From Marinihelvus sp963695135 (GTDB lineage Bacteria; Pseudomonadota; Gammaproteobacteria; Xanthomonadales; SZUA-36), in the NCBI GenBank assembly GCA_963695135.1, contig CAVOGA010000001.1, forward strand, positions 682,001 to 746,000: a stretch of 64,000 nt of DNA, in the 5' to 3' direction. The notes beneath the pieces are model-generated. The model did not search any database, had not been told where the DNA came from, and was given only the letters and a program-made list of their open reading frames with translations. Made by a program: the position numbers and the translations under genes. This document shows positions 37,342 through 46,247 of the stretch, one piece after another. Numbering within the stretch: the stretch's first letter is position 1; the number at the start of each line of letters is the position of its first letter.

Positions 37342-39282
37342 ATGAATTTTCAATCCCTCGCACGACGCCTTGGCGCCCTGTTGATCCTTGCCGGCCTTGC
37401 CGCCCAGGCGGCTGCCCAGCCAGTCGCCGATGAGGCGATCGCTGCCGGGACGGCAGGTTCTGCACCGGCCGTCTATGATCCCGCCCACGACTACTACACC
37501 TTCTCGAACTACGAGGCGTTTACGACCCGTCACCTGGTGCTGGACCTCGATGTTGATTTCGAGGCCCGTTCCCTGGTCGGTACCGCCCTGTTGTTCCTGC
37601 GAGTCCGCGACCCGCAAGCGCGCACCGTACTGCTTGACACGCGGGACCTGGTCATCGAAGCGGTACGGGCGGGTGAGACCGCCGCCAGCCTGGCGCCGGT
37701 GACGTTCCGCCTTGGTCAGCAGCAGGAGTTGCTCGGCCAGGCGCTCGAGGTGACGCTGCCGGAAGGGCTCGCGGCCTTTGATGAAATCGCGCTGGAGCTG
37801 CGTTACCGGACCACGCCCGGCGCGTCCGCGCTGCAGTGGCTGCCGCCGGAGCTGACCTCCGGGGGTGAATATCCGCTGATGTTTTCCCAGTCACAGGCCA
37901 TTCATGCGCGCAGCTGGGTACCGCTGCAGGATACGCCGGCGGTGCGCTTTACCTATGCGGCGACCATCCGGACCCCGGACAATCTGCTGGCGCTCATGAG
38001 CGCCAACAACGAGCCGGGCACCGAACGCGACGGCGTCTACGAATTTGAAATGCCCCAGCCGATTCCCAGCTACCTGCTGGCGATCGCGGCAGGCGACCTG
38101 GACTTTGCCCCGATCGGCGAGGACACCGGCGTTTATGCGGAACCGGAATTGCTCGAGGCATCCGCCTTCGAGTTCGCCGGTACCCAGGACATGCTGGACC
38201 TTGCGGAGCAGCGCTACGGGCCCTACGACTGGGGCCGTTATGACCTGTTGATCCTGCCGCCCGCGTTTCCCTATGGCGGCATGGAGAACCCGCGCCTGTC
38301 GTTTATCACGCCCAGCGTGCTGGCCGGCGATCGCAGCCTGGTGTCCCTGATTGCCCACGAACTGGCCCATTCCTGGTCCGGCAACCTGGTCACGAATGCC
38401 ACCTGGCGGGATATCTGGCTGAATGAGGGCACCACCAGCTACCTGGAGGCGCGCCTCATGGAGGAGCTCTACGGCAAGCCGCGCACGGACGAGGAACGTG
38501 TGCTGGCCTGGGACGGCCTGCAGGAGTCGCTGTTGACGGTGCCGGTGCAGTTCCAGCCCCTCGCGCCCAAGGTGTTGCCTGAGGACGGGGAAGGGCCCCA
38601 GGAGTCCATGCAATACGCCAAGGGACAGTTCTTTCTTGAGCACATGGAACGGCTTTTCGGCCGGGAGCGCTTTGATCCCTTCCTGGCCGATTACTTTCAG
38701 ACCTTCGCCTGGCAATCCATCACCACCGAGACCTTTCTCGACTTCCTGGATGAGAATCTTCTGAGCCGGTATCCCGGCATCTACACCCGGGAACAGGCCG
38801 GTGAATGGCTGTATCAGCCCGGCGTGCCCGCTGATTTCCAGCCGCCCGTGTCGCTGACCCTGCAGGCATCCAGCGCAGCGGCCCTGGCCTTCGGCGCGGG
38901 GGAACTGGACCTGGCTGAGCTGGATATCAGCCAGTGGAGCCCGCAGACCATGGTCAACTTCATCAACCAGCTTCCGGCCGGGCTGACCATGGAGCAGTTG
39001 GCGGTCGCCGATGAGCTGTTTGGATTGAGCGCCTCGCAGAACGCCGAGATTGCCCGGGCCTGGTTTATCCAGGTTGCCGAGCGCCGCTACCTGCCGGCCT
39101 ATCCGGCCATGGAGGCGTACCTGGCGCTGCATGGTCGTATGCGCCTGATCGTCCCGGTGTATGAGGCCCTGGCCAGCAATGGACAGGATGCGGCGCTGGC
39201 GGCCGAACTCTTTGCCGGGCGTCGTGCCGGCTATCATCCCATTACCGTCCGGCGCGTCGAGACTGCCCTGGCAGGGTCCTGA
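37342..39282 (+). CDS. Exported M1-family zinc aminopeptidase
   Basis: 646 residues from ATG 37342, with a signal peptide (ARRLGALLILAGLAAQAAA). The substrate-anchoring PYGGMENPRLSF precedes the zinc site HELAHSWSGN (His339, Glu340, His343), with the third ligand Glu362 in NEGTTSYLE, 19 residues on. The C-terminal helical domain matches leukotriene-A4-hydrolase-type M1 enzymes. It probably trims N-terminal residues of peptides in the periplasm or outside. Its own promoter and 41-base gap to the next gene suggest a separate unit, possibly read on into the downstream exported protein. Confidence 0.93.
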   Translation: MNFQSLARRLGALLILAGLAAQAAAQPVADEAIAAGTAGSAPAVYDPAHDYYTFSNYEAFTTRHLVLDLDVDFEARSLVGTALLFLRVRDPQARTVLLDTRDLVIEAVRAGETAASLAPVTFRLGQQQELLGQALEVTLPEGLAAFDEIALELRYRTTPGASALQWLPPELTSGGEYPLMFSQSQAIHARSWVPLQDTPAVRFTYAATIRTPDNLLALMSANNEPGTERDGVYEFEMPQPIPSYLLAIAAGDLDFAPIGEDTGVYAEPELLEASAFEFAGTQDMLDLAEQRYGPYDWGRYDLLILPPAFPYGGMENPRLSFITPSVLAGDRSLVSLIAHELAHSWSGNLVTNATWRDIWLNEGTTSYLEARLMEELYGKPRTDEERVLAWDGLQESLLTVPVQFQPLAPKVLPEDGEGPQESMQYAKGQFFLEHMERLFGRERFDPFLADYFQTFAWQSITTETFLDFLDENLLSRYPGIYTREQAGEWLYQPGVPADFQPPVSLTLQASSAAALAFGAGELDLAELDISQWSPQTMVNFINQLPAGLTMEQLAVADELFGLSASQNAEIARAWFIQVAERRYLPAYPAMEAYLALHGRMRLIVPVYEALASNGQDAALAAELFAGRRAGYHPITVRRVETALAGS

Positions 39283-39323
39283 GTACGTCGCGCTGTTTTT
39301 GCAATAAGCAGGAGTTTTCTGTC

Positions 39324-40352
39324 GTGAGATTATTCATTTTTGCACTTGTCGTTCTGCTCGGCGCCAGTCCCGTAGCCCAGGCGCGCGACAACTTTGTAAC
39401 GAGTCAGACCACGCCTTTCCCGCCCGGCTGCATGTCCAGTAACAACAGCGGTATCAGCACGCCCTCCGGAGGCCGCCTGGTCTATAACGACAGTCGTATC
39501 ACGCTGTCCGATGTCGTCGATGGATCCGATGTTCCGGCGAATCTGCTGGTCTTCCGGCGCGGCTGCATCGAGGCAAATCGCTCGGTGCTTTTCGTGACGC
39601 TGCAGGCCATTACCCTCAACCGCCACATCGCAATTCCCCTGGCCTTTATCGAGGCCGGCGGGACGCGCTATCCGATGCGCCTGGTGCAGGAAGCCAATAC
39701 CTTTGGAACGAACCTGTCCGGCTTTATCGTTGAAATCGGAAGCTTCAACCTGGTTGTTGACGGCCCGGCGGAAGGTGACCTTGCGGCGGATACACCGATC
39801 CTGACCCCCGGCCAGTACGACGGCGCGATCACCCTCATTATCCAGGACGCCAACCGCCCGGACACGGAATACGCGCTGCCGCTGCCCGCCTGGGAGGGTC
39901 AGATCAAACCGGTAGCCTATCCCCTGAACGGCCGCCTGAGCGGCGTATGGGTGTCCGAGGGCGCCACCGAACAGGGTTTCGTCCTGTCCTTCAGCGAGTT
40001 TGTGGCGGAATCGGAAGTGCGCCAGCTGGCATTTTTTTCCTGGTACACCTATGCAGCGGATGGCAGCCCCCTGTGGCTGTCCTCCAGCCAGTTCTTCGAC
40101 ATCAACGCCTCCAGCGTGGAGCTGCCGCTGGATTTGCGCAGTAACGGCGCATTCCTTGGCAGCGCTGAGCCGGAGTCGGTGAGCGCCGGCACGGCAACCC
40201 TGAGCGCTGAGTCCTGCGCTGAACTGACCCTGGATTATGACCTGGAAGACCTTGGCCTGGGCTCGGGCAGCATCACGCTGGTGCGCTCCTTTACACTGGA
40301 AACCGCGGGCTACGCCTGCAACGATCTGGAAGCACGACTCGCCGCGGATTGA
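39324..40352 (+). CDS. Exported protein of unknown function
   Basis: 342 residues starting at GTG 39324 after AGGAG (39310-39314). Signal peptide LFIFALVVLLGASPVAQA. Four cysteines in the mature protein (PPGCMSS, RRGCIEA, SAESCAEL, GYACNDL) may pair. The region LSGVWVSEGATEQGFVLSF followed by FFSWYTYAADGSPLWLSS resembles a short module (G-x-W, then a W-x-T-Y-x-x-D-G-x-P-x-W block) that I have seen in exported proteins of related Gammaproteobacteria. No catalytic site is visible. Acidic and probably periplasmic or secreted. Confidence 0.7.
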   Translation: MRLFIFALVVLLGASPVAQARDNFVTSQTTPFPPGCMSSNNSGISTPSGGRLVYNDSRITLSDVVDGSDVPANLLVFRRGCIEANRSVLFVTLQAITLNRHIAIPLAFIEAGGTRYPMRLVQEANTFGTNLSGFIVEIGSFNLVVDGPAEGDLAADTPILTPGQYDGAITLIIQDANRPDTEYALPLPAWEGQIKPVAYPLNGRLSGVWVSEGATEQGFVLSFSEFVAESEVRQLAFFSWYTYAADGSPLWLSSSQFFDINASSVELPLDLRSNGAFLGSAEPESVSAGTATLSAESCAELTLDYDLEDLGLGSGSITLVRSFTLETAGYACNDLEARLAAD

Positions 40353-40460
40353 GTGGCATCGGGGCCGCTTACCATGACCCCGCTATATGCTATGGTTTCC
40401 GCACAAAAATCGTGAATCGCTGGCCGTCGGCGCACCGCTGATGGCGCATGAGGAGGATGT

Positions 40461-40898
40461 ATGGGCTGTAAAGTGACGATGTCGCTGGTAACAGAACGGC
40501 AGGACGGGCCTATCGGTGACGATTGGCGCTACGTGGTGGAAGCCAAGGTGTTCAACGAGGGCCTGAAAGGCAAGGGTACGATCAAGGTGCCCAAGCACAC
40601 CTTGTCCTCGGGCGTGACCCAGGAGCCACCGGGGCCGCCGGAGCCGGTGGTCATGGAAGCGGGCCATTGCGGTGACGACGTGCTCGTGCGCATCCAGGTC
40701 AACGCCACGGAAGTTGACTGGCTGATCCACGATAAGGGCTCGGCGTCCCTTGATGTTGCAATTAAGTGCCCCGGCGAGGGCGCCGCGCCGATCACGAAAG
40801 AGGCTGAGATTTCGGTCGGGGTTCGCGAGTCCCCGGGCCTTTCCGGCGAGACCTCCATTTTCCGCGTACTCGTGCGACTGGTCGCTGAATGCGGCTAA
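40461..40898 (+). CDS. Hypothetical protein upstream of a YbaY-like lipoprotein
   Basis: 145 residues with a strong GAGGAGG directly before ATG 40461. No signal peptide or membrane segment, so likely cytoplasmic unless exported otherwise. The sequence is beta-rich with alternating hydrophobic residues (WRYVVEAKVFNEG, ILVRIQVN-like, FRVLVRLVAE) and ends in ECG. I recognise no family. It overlaps the next gene by 10 bases, so the two are co-translated. Confidence 0.65.
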   Translation: MGCKVTMSLVTERQDGPIGDDWRYVVEAKVFNEGLKGKGTIKVPKHTLSSGVTQEPPGPPEPVVMEAGHCGDDVLVRIQVNATEVDWLIHDKGSASLDVAIKCPGEGAAPITKEAEISVGVRESPGLSGETSIFRVLVRLVAECG

Positions 40899-41317
40899 GC
40901 CTGGTAGCGGCCGCGTTCCTGTCGGCTGCATTGTCGGCTTGCGGCGGCGACACGTCGCCGCAACCTGAGGCGCCACGAATGGCAGAGTTGACCGGCACGG
41001 TTGCCTATCGCGAGCGCATGGCCTTGCGCATGGACGCGGTAATTACCGTGCGCCTGAGTGATGTCAGCCGCATGGATGCGCCCTCCATACTGATCGCTGA
41101 AGAGACCATCGAAGCGCGCGGGAAGTCGGTGCCGATCCCGTACCGGCTCACCTATGACCCGTCGCGCATCGAGGAGCGCAATACCTACGCGGTGCGCGCA
41201 GAGATTCGCGGCGCTGACGGCCAGTTAATGTGGACCACGGACACCGTGGTTCCCGTGCTGACGCGCGGTGCACCGTCTGACGGGGTGGACATCATGCTGG
41301 TGCGCACGGGCGGTTGA
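40889..41317 (+). CDS. YbaY-family lipoprotein
   Basis: 142 residues. Lipobox LSAALSACGG at residues 11-20 marks a lipoprotein. LTGTVAYRERMALRMDAVITVRL and IPYRLTYDPSRIEERNTYAVRAEI are the hallmarks of the YbaY/YscW (pilotin-like) family: a small beta domain whose members assist outer-membrane assembly or have unknown roles. A secretion system is not visible nearby, so no secretin partner can be named. It overlaps the upstream gene by 10 bases and precedes a membrane metallopeptidase-like gene by 16 bases. Confidence 0.85.
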   Translation: MRLSLVAAAFLSAALSACGGDTSPQPEAPRMAELTGTVAYRERMALRMDAVITVRLSDVSRMDAPSILIAEETIEARGKSVPIPYRLTYDPSRIEERNTYAVRAEIRGADGQLMWTTDTVVPVLTRGAPSDGVDIMLVRTGG

Positions 41318-41333
41318 GCATGGAGCGTGCGTC

Positions 41334-42119
41334 GTGAGCCTGTTCAAGGCCATTCGCGTCGGCGCGCTGCTGTTGATTCTCGTAATCGTTGCCGGCAATC
41401 ACTGGCTGGGCAAGGCGCGGCTGGCCGAATGGGACGGCCCAATCTGGATTACCGTGTACCCGATTCCCGCTGATAACCGGCCGGAGACCCTGGCCTACCT
41501 GCGCAGCCTGGAGCCCGGTACCTTCGAAGACGTCAGCACCTTTTTCTCGCGCGAGGCAAAGCGTTTCGGCCTGGATCTGCCCAGGGCGGCACACTTCCAG
41601 GTGGCGCCGGTGCCCGACAGCCTGCCGCCGGCCGTGCCCGACGGGTCGAGCCGCGTCGCGATTGCATTGTGGAGTCTGAAGATGCGCTGGTGGGCCTGGC
41701 GCCGCCTGCACCAGGACGGCCTGCCGGACCCGGATATCCAGGTGTTCATGCTGTACCGCTCGGCCCAGGGCGAGCCGCAACTGGACCGCTCCATCGGCAT
41801 GCAGAAAGGACGCTACACGCTGGTCAACGCTTTCGCTTCACCGGGTAAGGCGGCGCGCAACAACTTCGTGGTGGCGCACGAAGTGCTGCACGTGCTCGGC
41901 GCCAGCGACAAGTACGATCCGGCCAGCGGCCAGCCGCTGGCCCCGGACGGCCTGGCCAACCCGAAGGCCTCACCGCTGTATCCCCAGTCCCACGCGGAAA
42001 TCATGGGCGGCGCCGTTGCCATATCACCGAGCGAGGCACGCATGCCCGGCTCGCTGTCGCGCAGCGTGATTGGTGGCGCCACGGCGGCTGAAATCGGCTG
42101 GCTCGAACTGTCCCGCTAG
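41334..42119 (+). CDS. Membrane-anchored protein with HExxH zinc-peptidase-like motif
   Basis: 261 residues from GTG 41334. One N-terminal membrane helix (residues 9-21) leaves the rest in the periplasm. HEVLHVLGASDKYD (His182 to Asp195) has the HExxHxxGxxD arrangement of metzincin-like or related zinc peptidases, with Asp or a later residue as a third ligand. Family not recognised; several hypothetical proteins in Gammaproteobacteria share such a motif. The group 40461-42119 forms a tight three-gene unit (hypothetical, lipoprotein, peptidase-like). Confidence 0.7.
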   Translation: MSLFKAIRVGALLLILVIVAGNHWLGKARLAEWDGPIWITVYPIPADNRPETLAYLRSLEPGTFEDVSTFFSREAKRFGLDLPRAAHFQVAPVPDSLPPAVPDGSSRVAIALWSLKMRWWAWRRLHQDGLPDPDIQVFMLYRSAQGEPQLDRSIGMQKGRYTLVNAFASPGKAARNNFVVAHEVLHVLGASDKYDPASGQPLAPDGLANPKASPLYPQSHAEIMGGAVAISPSEARMPGSLSRSVIGGATAAEIGWLELSR

Positions 42120-42191
42120 GTTCTGGCCGCAAGCTATCGATATTCGGCCGGATGAGCTGCGCGGTATCGACCCCCGGGCCCGGTCAGCAAA

Positions 42192-42243
42192 AAGGCCCCC
42201 GACCGGGGGCCTTGTTGTTGGTGGTGATGGGTGGACTTGAACC
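42192..42243 (-). repeat. 52-bp direct repeat, copy 1: tRNA-Met 3' fragment plus terminator
   Basis: Identical to 42358-42409. On the minus strand it contains the last 25 bases of tRNA-Met including CCA (42219-42243) and the terminator hairpin. Homology stops inside the T-arm at 42243, so this is not a functional tRNA. Confidence 0.85.
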
Positions 42244-42357
42244 GGACTGCGCAGGAAAGCGCTCAGAAGAAGCAAGCCCCGCGACCGCAGGCCCGACGGG
42301 TGCCGACATTTAATCGAGATAGTGGCCCGGTGTCAGCCCCCCGGCGCCATCAACAAG

Positions 42358-42379
42358 AAGGCCCCCGACCGGGGGCCTT
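42358..42379 (-). terminator. Terminator of tRNA-Met
   Basis: AAGGCCCCC, loop GGTC, GGGGGCCTT on the minus strand, 5 bases after the tRNA 3' end. The same hairpin is repeated at 42192-42213. Confidence 0.75.
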
Positions 42380-42384
42380 GTTGT

Positions 42385-42461
42385 TGGTGGTGATGGGTGG
42401 ACTTGAACCACCGACCTCAGCATTATGAGTGCCGCGCTCTAACCAGCTGAGCTACATCACC
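42385..42461 (-). tRNA. tRNA-Met (CAT anticodon)
   Basis: 77 bases including the encoded CCA. Minus strand: acceptor GGTGATG pairs with CATCACC; D-arm GCTCAGCTGGTTAGAGC; anticodon loop CTCATAA with CAT; T-arm GGTGG-TTCAAGT-CCACC. The sequence resembles elongator tRNA-Met: the acceptor begins G-C paired, unlike the initiator with its C-A mismatch. A CAT tRNA modified to read AUA (Ile2) is less likely. Confidence 0.93.
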
Positions 42462-42512
42462 TTTGACCGGTTTCGGGATGCTTTCCGAAGGGCGCGCATT
42501 TTGCCCCAGTTT

Positions 42513-42567
42513 GGGGGTCAGAGTAAAGGGACAGAGTGCGTCACTCTGTCCCTTTACTCTGACCCCC
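42513..42567. repeat. REP-like perfect palindrome
   Basis: Two perfect 26-base arms (42513-42538 and 42542-42567) around a 3-base CGT. The outer sequence GGGGTCAGAGTAAAG is of the kind found in REP elements mobilised by REP-associated tyrosine transposases in Gammaproteobacteria. No such transposase is in the window. It lies between the tRNA and the kinase stop and could end transcription from both sides. Confidence 0.85.
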
Positions 42568-42574
42568 CCGCTCG

Positions 42575-43511
42575 TCATGCGAAACGGTAGCCGTAGGCGG
42601 CCTCGAAGCGGTCCTCGATTTCCTGCAGGCCGGGCGTATGGTGCTGCGGGGCCAGGTGCTCGATCTTGATGGCGCCCATCACCGAGCCGATCCGGCAGGC
42701 GGTGACCAGGTCCATGTCGTTCAGCAGGCCGTGGATCAGTCCGGCGCGGTAGGCATCGCCGCAGCCGGTCGGGTCCTTGACCTCGCTGACCGCTGCGGCC
42801 GCGATGTGGGTCTTTTCGCCCTTCTCGTAAACGTTGGAGCCCTCGCCGCCGAGCGTGACCACGAAGGCGCGCACCTGTTCGGAGATCTGCTGGCCGCTCA
42901 GGCCGGTGCGTTCGCGCACCAGCTGGTATTCGTAGTCGTTCATGACGATCCAGTCCGCGCGCTCAATAAAACCGCGCAGCTCCTCGCCGTTAAACATGGG
43001 CATGGCCTGGCCCGGGTCAAAAATGTGCGGAATGCCGGCGGCCGGGAAATCATGGCTGTGCTGAATCATGGCCTGCTTGCCGTCCGGGGCGATGATGCCG
43101 ATGCGGATGCCTTCTGCGTCGGCCACCTTGTTGACATGGCTGTGGGCCATCGCGCCGGGGTGGAAGGCGGTGATCTGGTTGTCTTCCATGTCCGTGGTGA
43201 TAAAGGCCTGCGGTGTGAACTCACCTTCCATTTGGCGGATATAACGGCGTGGAAATGCCCAGTTCTTCCAGGTGACGCATATACGGGCCAAAGTCTTCAC
43301 CCACCGCGCCCATGGGCTGCGGGTCGCCCCCCAGCAGTTTCAGGTTGTAGGAAATATTGCCGGCCACACCGCCAAACTCCCGCCGCATGTGGGGCACCAG
43401 GAAGGAGACGTTCAGGATGTGCATCTTTTCCGGGAGAATGTGATCCCGGAAGCGTTCCGGAAACACCATGATCGTGTCGTAGGCCAGGGAGCCGCAGATA
43501 AGCGCCGACAT
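42575..43511 (-). CDS. PfkB-family carbohydrate (or adenosine) kinase, one +1 frame break
   Basis: Ribokinase-fold kinase starting MSALICGSLAYDTIMVF at ATG 43511. The first frame holds GGVAGNISYNLKLLGG (substrate loop). The second holds AMPMFNGEELRGFIERADWI, VVTLGGEGSNVY and the anion hole with catalytic aspartate DPTGCGDAYRAG. An extra base at 43246-43247 breaks the frame; corrected length is 311 residues. Substrate could be adenosine or a sugar. It is divergent from mreB. Confidence 0.88.
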
Positions 43512-43684
43512 ATCAATCCTTTCAGGGGGTTCGGCGGGCATTGTAGCCCAAATGCGTGCAACGGGCGGCGCGTCGCAAACCCGCAGGGCTGCTGGCCTTG
43601 GCGCGCTTCCGAGCTTGCCGCTCCATGGGGGTACTGATACGCTACCCGGCTCTCTGCAGCCAATCCTCCCCCGGATCACATAAC

Positions 43685-44734
43685 ATGGTATTGAAAAGTC
43701 TTCGCGGCCTGTTTTCCAACGATCTGTCGATCGACCTGGGAACGGCCAACACCCTGGTTTACGTGCGCGGACAAGGCATCGTCCTGGATGAGCCTTCCGT
43801 CGTCGCCGTACGCATGGATCGCGGCCCGGGGGGACCGCAATCCGTGGCCGCAGTCGGCGCCGCCGCCAAGAAGATGCTGGGCCGGACGCCGGGCAACATC
43901 CGCACGGTACGGCCGCTCAAGGACGGCGTGATCGCCGACTTCAACATGACCGAGGCCATGCTCCAGCACTTCATCAAGAAGGTGCACGAGTCACGCTTCC
44001 TGCGGCCAAGCCCGCGGGTGCTGGTCTGTGTTCCCTGCAGTTCCACCCAGGTGGAGCGCAAGGCCATCAAGGAATCCGCCGAAGGCGCCGGTGCGCGCGA
44101 GGTGTTCCTGGTCGAAGAGCCCATGGCGGCGGCCATCGGCGCCGGCATTCCGGTGCACGAGGCGCGCGGCGCCATGGTGCTGGATATCGGCGGTGGCACC
44201 TCCGAGGTGGCGGTCATCTCCCTGAACGGCCTGGTGTACTCGAACTCGGTCCGTGTCGGCGGTGACCAGTGTGACGAGGCCATCATCAACTACGTGCGCC
44301 GTAACTTCGGCACGCTGATCGGCGAGGCCACGGCGGAACAGATCAAGATCGAAATCGGCTGCGCCTGGCCCGACAAGGAGCCGGAAGAGCTGACCGTTTC
44401 CGGCCGCAACCTGGCCGAGGGCGTGCCGCGACGCATCACCATCAACAGCAACGAGGTGCTCGAGGCGCTCAACGAGAGCCTGTCCAGCATCCTGGATGCC
44501 GTCAAGATCGCCCTGGAACAGACCCCGCCGGAACTCTGCGCAGACGTCGCCGAGACCGGCATCGTGCTGACGGGCGGCGGCGCACTGCTGCGCGGCATGG
44601 ACAAACTCATCAGCGAAGAGACCGGGTTGCCCGTGTTTGTGGCCGATGATCCCCTCACCTGTGTCGCCCGCGGTGGCGGTAAGGCGCTGGAGATGATGGA
44701 CCAGAACCGCGGAGATTTCTTCGCGCTTAACTGA
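43685..44734 (+). CDS. mreB: Rod shape-determining protein MreB
   Basis: Actin-like filament protein that positions the elongation machinery. 349 residues from ATG 43685 (MVLKSLRGLFSNDLSIDLGTANT). Nucleotide-site motifs are DLGTANTLVYV, the central DIGGGTSEVAVIS and the C-terminal TGGGALLRGMD. Standard length and sequence. It begins a run of elongation genes: mreC 17 bases on, then mreD, mrdA and rodA. Confidence 0.98.
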   Translation: MVLKSLRGLFSNDLSIDLGTANTLVYVRGQGIVLDEPSVVAVRMDRGPGGPQSVAAVGAAAKKMLGRTPGNIRTVRPLKDGVIADFNMTEAMLQHFIKKVHESRFLRPSPRVLVCVPCSSTQVERKAIKESAEGAGAREVFLVEEPMAAAIGAGIPVHEARGAMVLDIGGGTSEVAVISLNGLVYSNSVRVGGDQCDEAIINYVRRNFGTLIGEATAEQIKIEIGCAWPDKEPEELTVSGRNLAEGVPRRITINSNEVLEALNESLSSILDAVKIALEQTPPELCADVAETGIVLTGGGALLRGMDKLISEETGLPVFVADDPLTCVARGGGKALEMMDQNRGDFFALN

Positions 44735-44751
44735 CCGGACCGAGCCGCCCG

Positions 44752-45747
44752 GTGCGCATCGACTCCGCTGTAGACAACCCCGGACTGGCCCAGGGCCGTC
44801 CCAGCACGGCCCGCCTCATGGGCTACCTGCTGCTGGCCGGTATTCTGATGGTGCTGGACCAGCGCGGTGAGTTTATTTCCCGTATACGCGCTTTTGCTGA
44901 ACAGCTCATCACGCCGGTTTACCAGGTCGCCGAGGCGCCGGCTGAGGCGCTGCGTGGCATCAGCACCTACAGCCGTTCCTACGACACCGTGGTGGAGCAA
45001 AACGAGGAACTCGGCGAGCAATTGCTGGCCCAGCAGGGTGAAATGCAGCGCCTTGCCGCCCTGGAGGAAGAAAACCGCCGGCTGCGCGCCCTGCTGGACG
45101 CCACCGCCGGCCGCCAGGTGACCTTCCGCTTCGCCGAACTCGTCCAGGTCAGCCTCGATCCCTACAGCCACCAGGTGCTTATCGACCGCGGCGCGGACGA
45201 CGGCGTATTCGAGGGGCAGGCGGTAATCGACGGCCAGGGCGTGATGGGGCAGGTGGAGAGCGTGACCGGTTCGCAGGCCCGGGTGCGGCTGATTTCCGAT
45301 CCGGAACATGCCATCCCCGTGCAGATTCTGCGTACCGGGCAGCGGACGGTAGCGCTTGGTACCGGCGAGGCCGGGCGCCTCAGCCTGCCCAATCTCCCGG
45401 CCCAGTCGGATGTGCGTGAAGGCGACGTGCTGGTGTCCTCCGGGCTGGGCGAGCGGTTTCCCGCAGGCTTTCCAGTGGCGGAAGTCAGCCGCGTCGACCG
45501 GGAGACCGGCGAATCCTTCATGAGCGTGGATGCGCGCCCACTCGCGGCGCTGGACCGTGGCCTGGAAGTGCTGCTGGTGCAGCCGGACCCCGTCGCGGCC
45601 GCTGAGCCCGGGCTTCCCGAAGGCGGCGCCGACGAAATGACCCCCGATAGCAGCACCCCGGCTGAAAGCGACGATGATTCTGCCGGGGACGCCGCAGTCG
45701 AGAGCGCTCCGGGCCCCGGTGAAGAAACCCCGGAGGAGGAACAGTGA
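44752..45747 (+). CDS. mreC: Rod shape-determining protein MreC
   Basis: 331 residues from GTG 44752. One membrane helix (MGYLLLAGILMVLDQ), a coiled coil (VVEQNEELGEQLLAQQ) and two periplasmic beta domains containing VLIDRGADDGVFEGQAVID and EGDVLVSSGLGERFPAGFPV. MreC bridges MreB, PBP2 and RodA. The last 50 residues are an unusual Glu/Asp/Pro/Ser-rich tail (GADEMTPDSSTPAESDDDSAG), likely disordered. It overlaps mreD by 4 bases. Confidence 0.97.
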   Translation: MRIDSAVDNPGLAQGRPSTARLMGYLLLAGILMVLDQRGEFISRIRAFAEQLITPVYQVAEAPAEALRGISTYSRSYDTVVEQNEELGEQLLAQQGEMQRLAALEEENRRLRALLDATAGRQVTFRFAELVQVSLDPYSHQVLIDRGADDGVFEGQAVIDGQGVMGQVESVTGSQARVRLISDPEHAIPVQILRTGQRTVALGTGEAGRLSLPNLPAQSDVREGDVLVSSGLGERFPAGFPVAEVSRVDRETGESFMSVDARPLAALDRGLEVLLVQPDPVAAAEPGLPEGGADEMTPDSSTPAESDDDSAGDAAVESAPGPGEETPEEEQ

Positions 45748-46238
45748 GCCGCAACACCGACAGCGCCTGGGTGCTGGTGATCGCGCTGTTGCTGGCGATT
45801 GTCCTGACCTTGCTGCCCCTGCCGTTAGTGCTCGAGCCCCTGCGGCCTTACTGGGTTGGCCTGGTGCTGCTGTACTGGTCCATGGAGGTGCCCAGGCCAC
45901 TGCCGCTGGGTGTCGCTTTCCTGGTGGGCCTGCTGCTCGACCTGCTGACCGCCTCGCTCATGGGGCTGCATGCGCTCAGCCTGGTCGTGCTGGTGTACCT
46001 GGTGCGCCGCTTCCGCCCCCGGATCCGCTTTTTCCCGCCCTGGCAGCAGGCCCTGGCGGTGCTGGCCTTGCTTGTTAACGACCGCATCATCATGCTGTGG
46101 TCCATGATGCTTCTTGGCGAGCCCGTACCGACCTGGCAGCACTGGCTGTCCCCCTTCGTGGGCATGGCGCTGTGGCCGTGGATTTTTCTCGGCCTGGATC
46201 ATGCCCGCCTGGCCAGCCGCCAGACCGAACGGCACTGA
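45744..46238 (+). CDS. mreD: Rod shape-determining protein MreD
   Basis: 164 residues, five or six membrane helices. PLPLGVAFLVGLLLDLLTASLMGLHAL is the MreD signature. It is an inner-membrane component of the elongasome. Starts at GTG overlapping the mreC stop; mrdA follows after 9 bases. Confidence 0.95.
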   Translation: MSRNTDSAWVLVIALLLAIVLTLLPLPLVLEPLRPYWVGLVLLYWSMEVPRPLPLGVAFLVGLLLDLLTASLMGLHALSLVVLVYLVRRFRPRIRFFPPWQQALAVLALLVNDRIIMLWSMMLLGEPVPTWQHWLSPFVGMALWPWIFLGLDHARLASRQTERH

Positions 46239-46247
46239 GGCCGGATC

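Noticed and set aside
42192..42409. CRISPR-like repeat pair
   Set aside because: Only two copies, explained by tRNA and terminator sequence, no cas genes.
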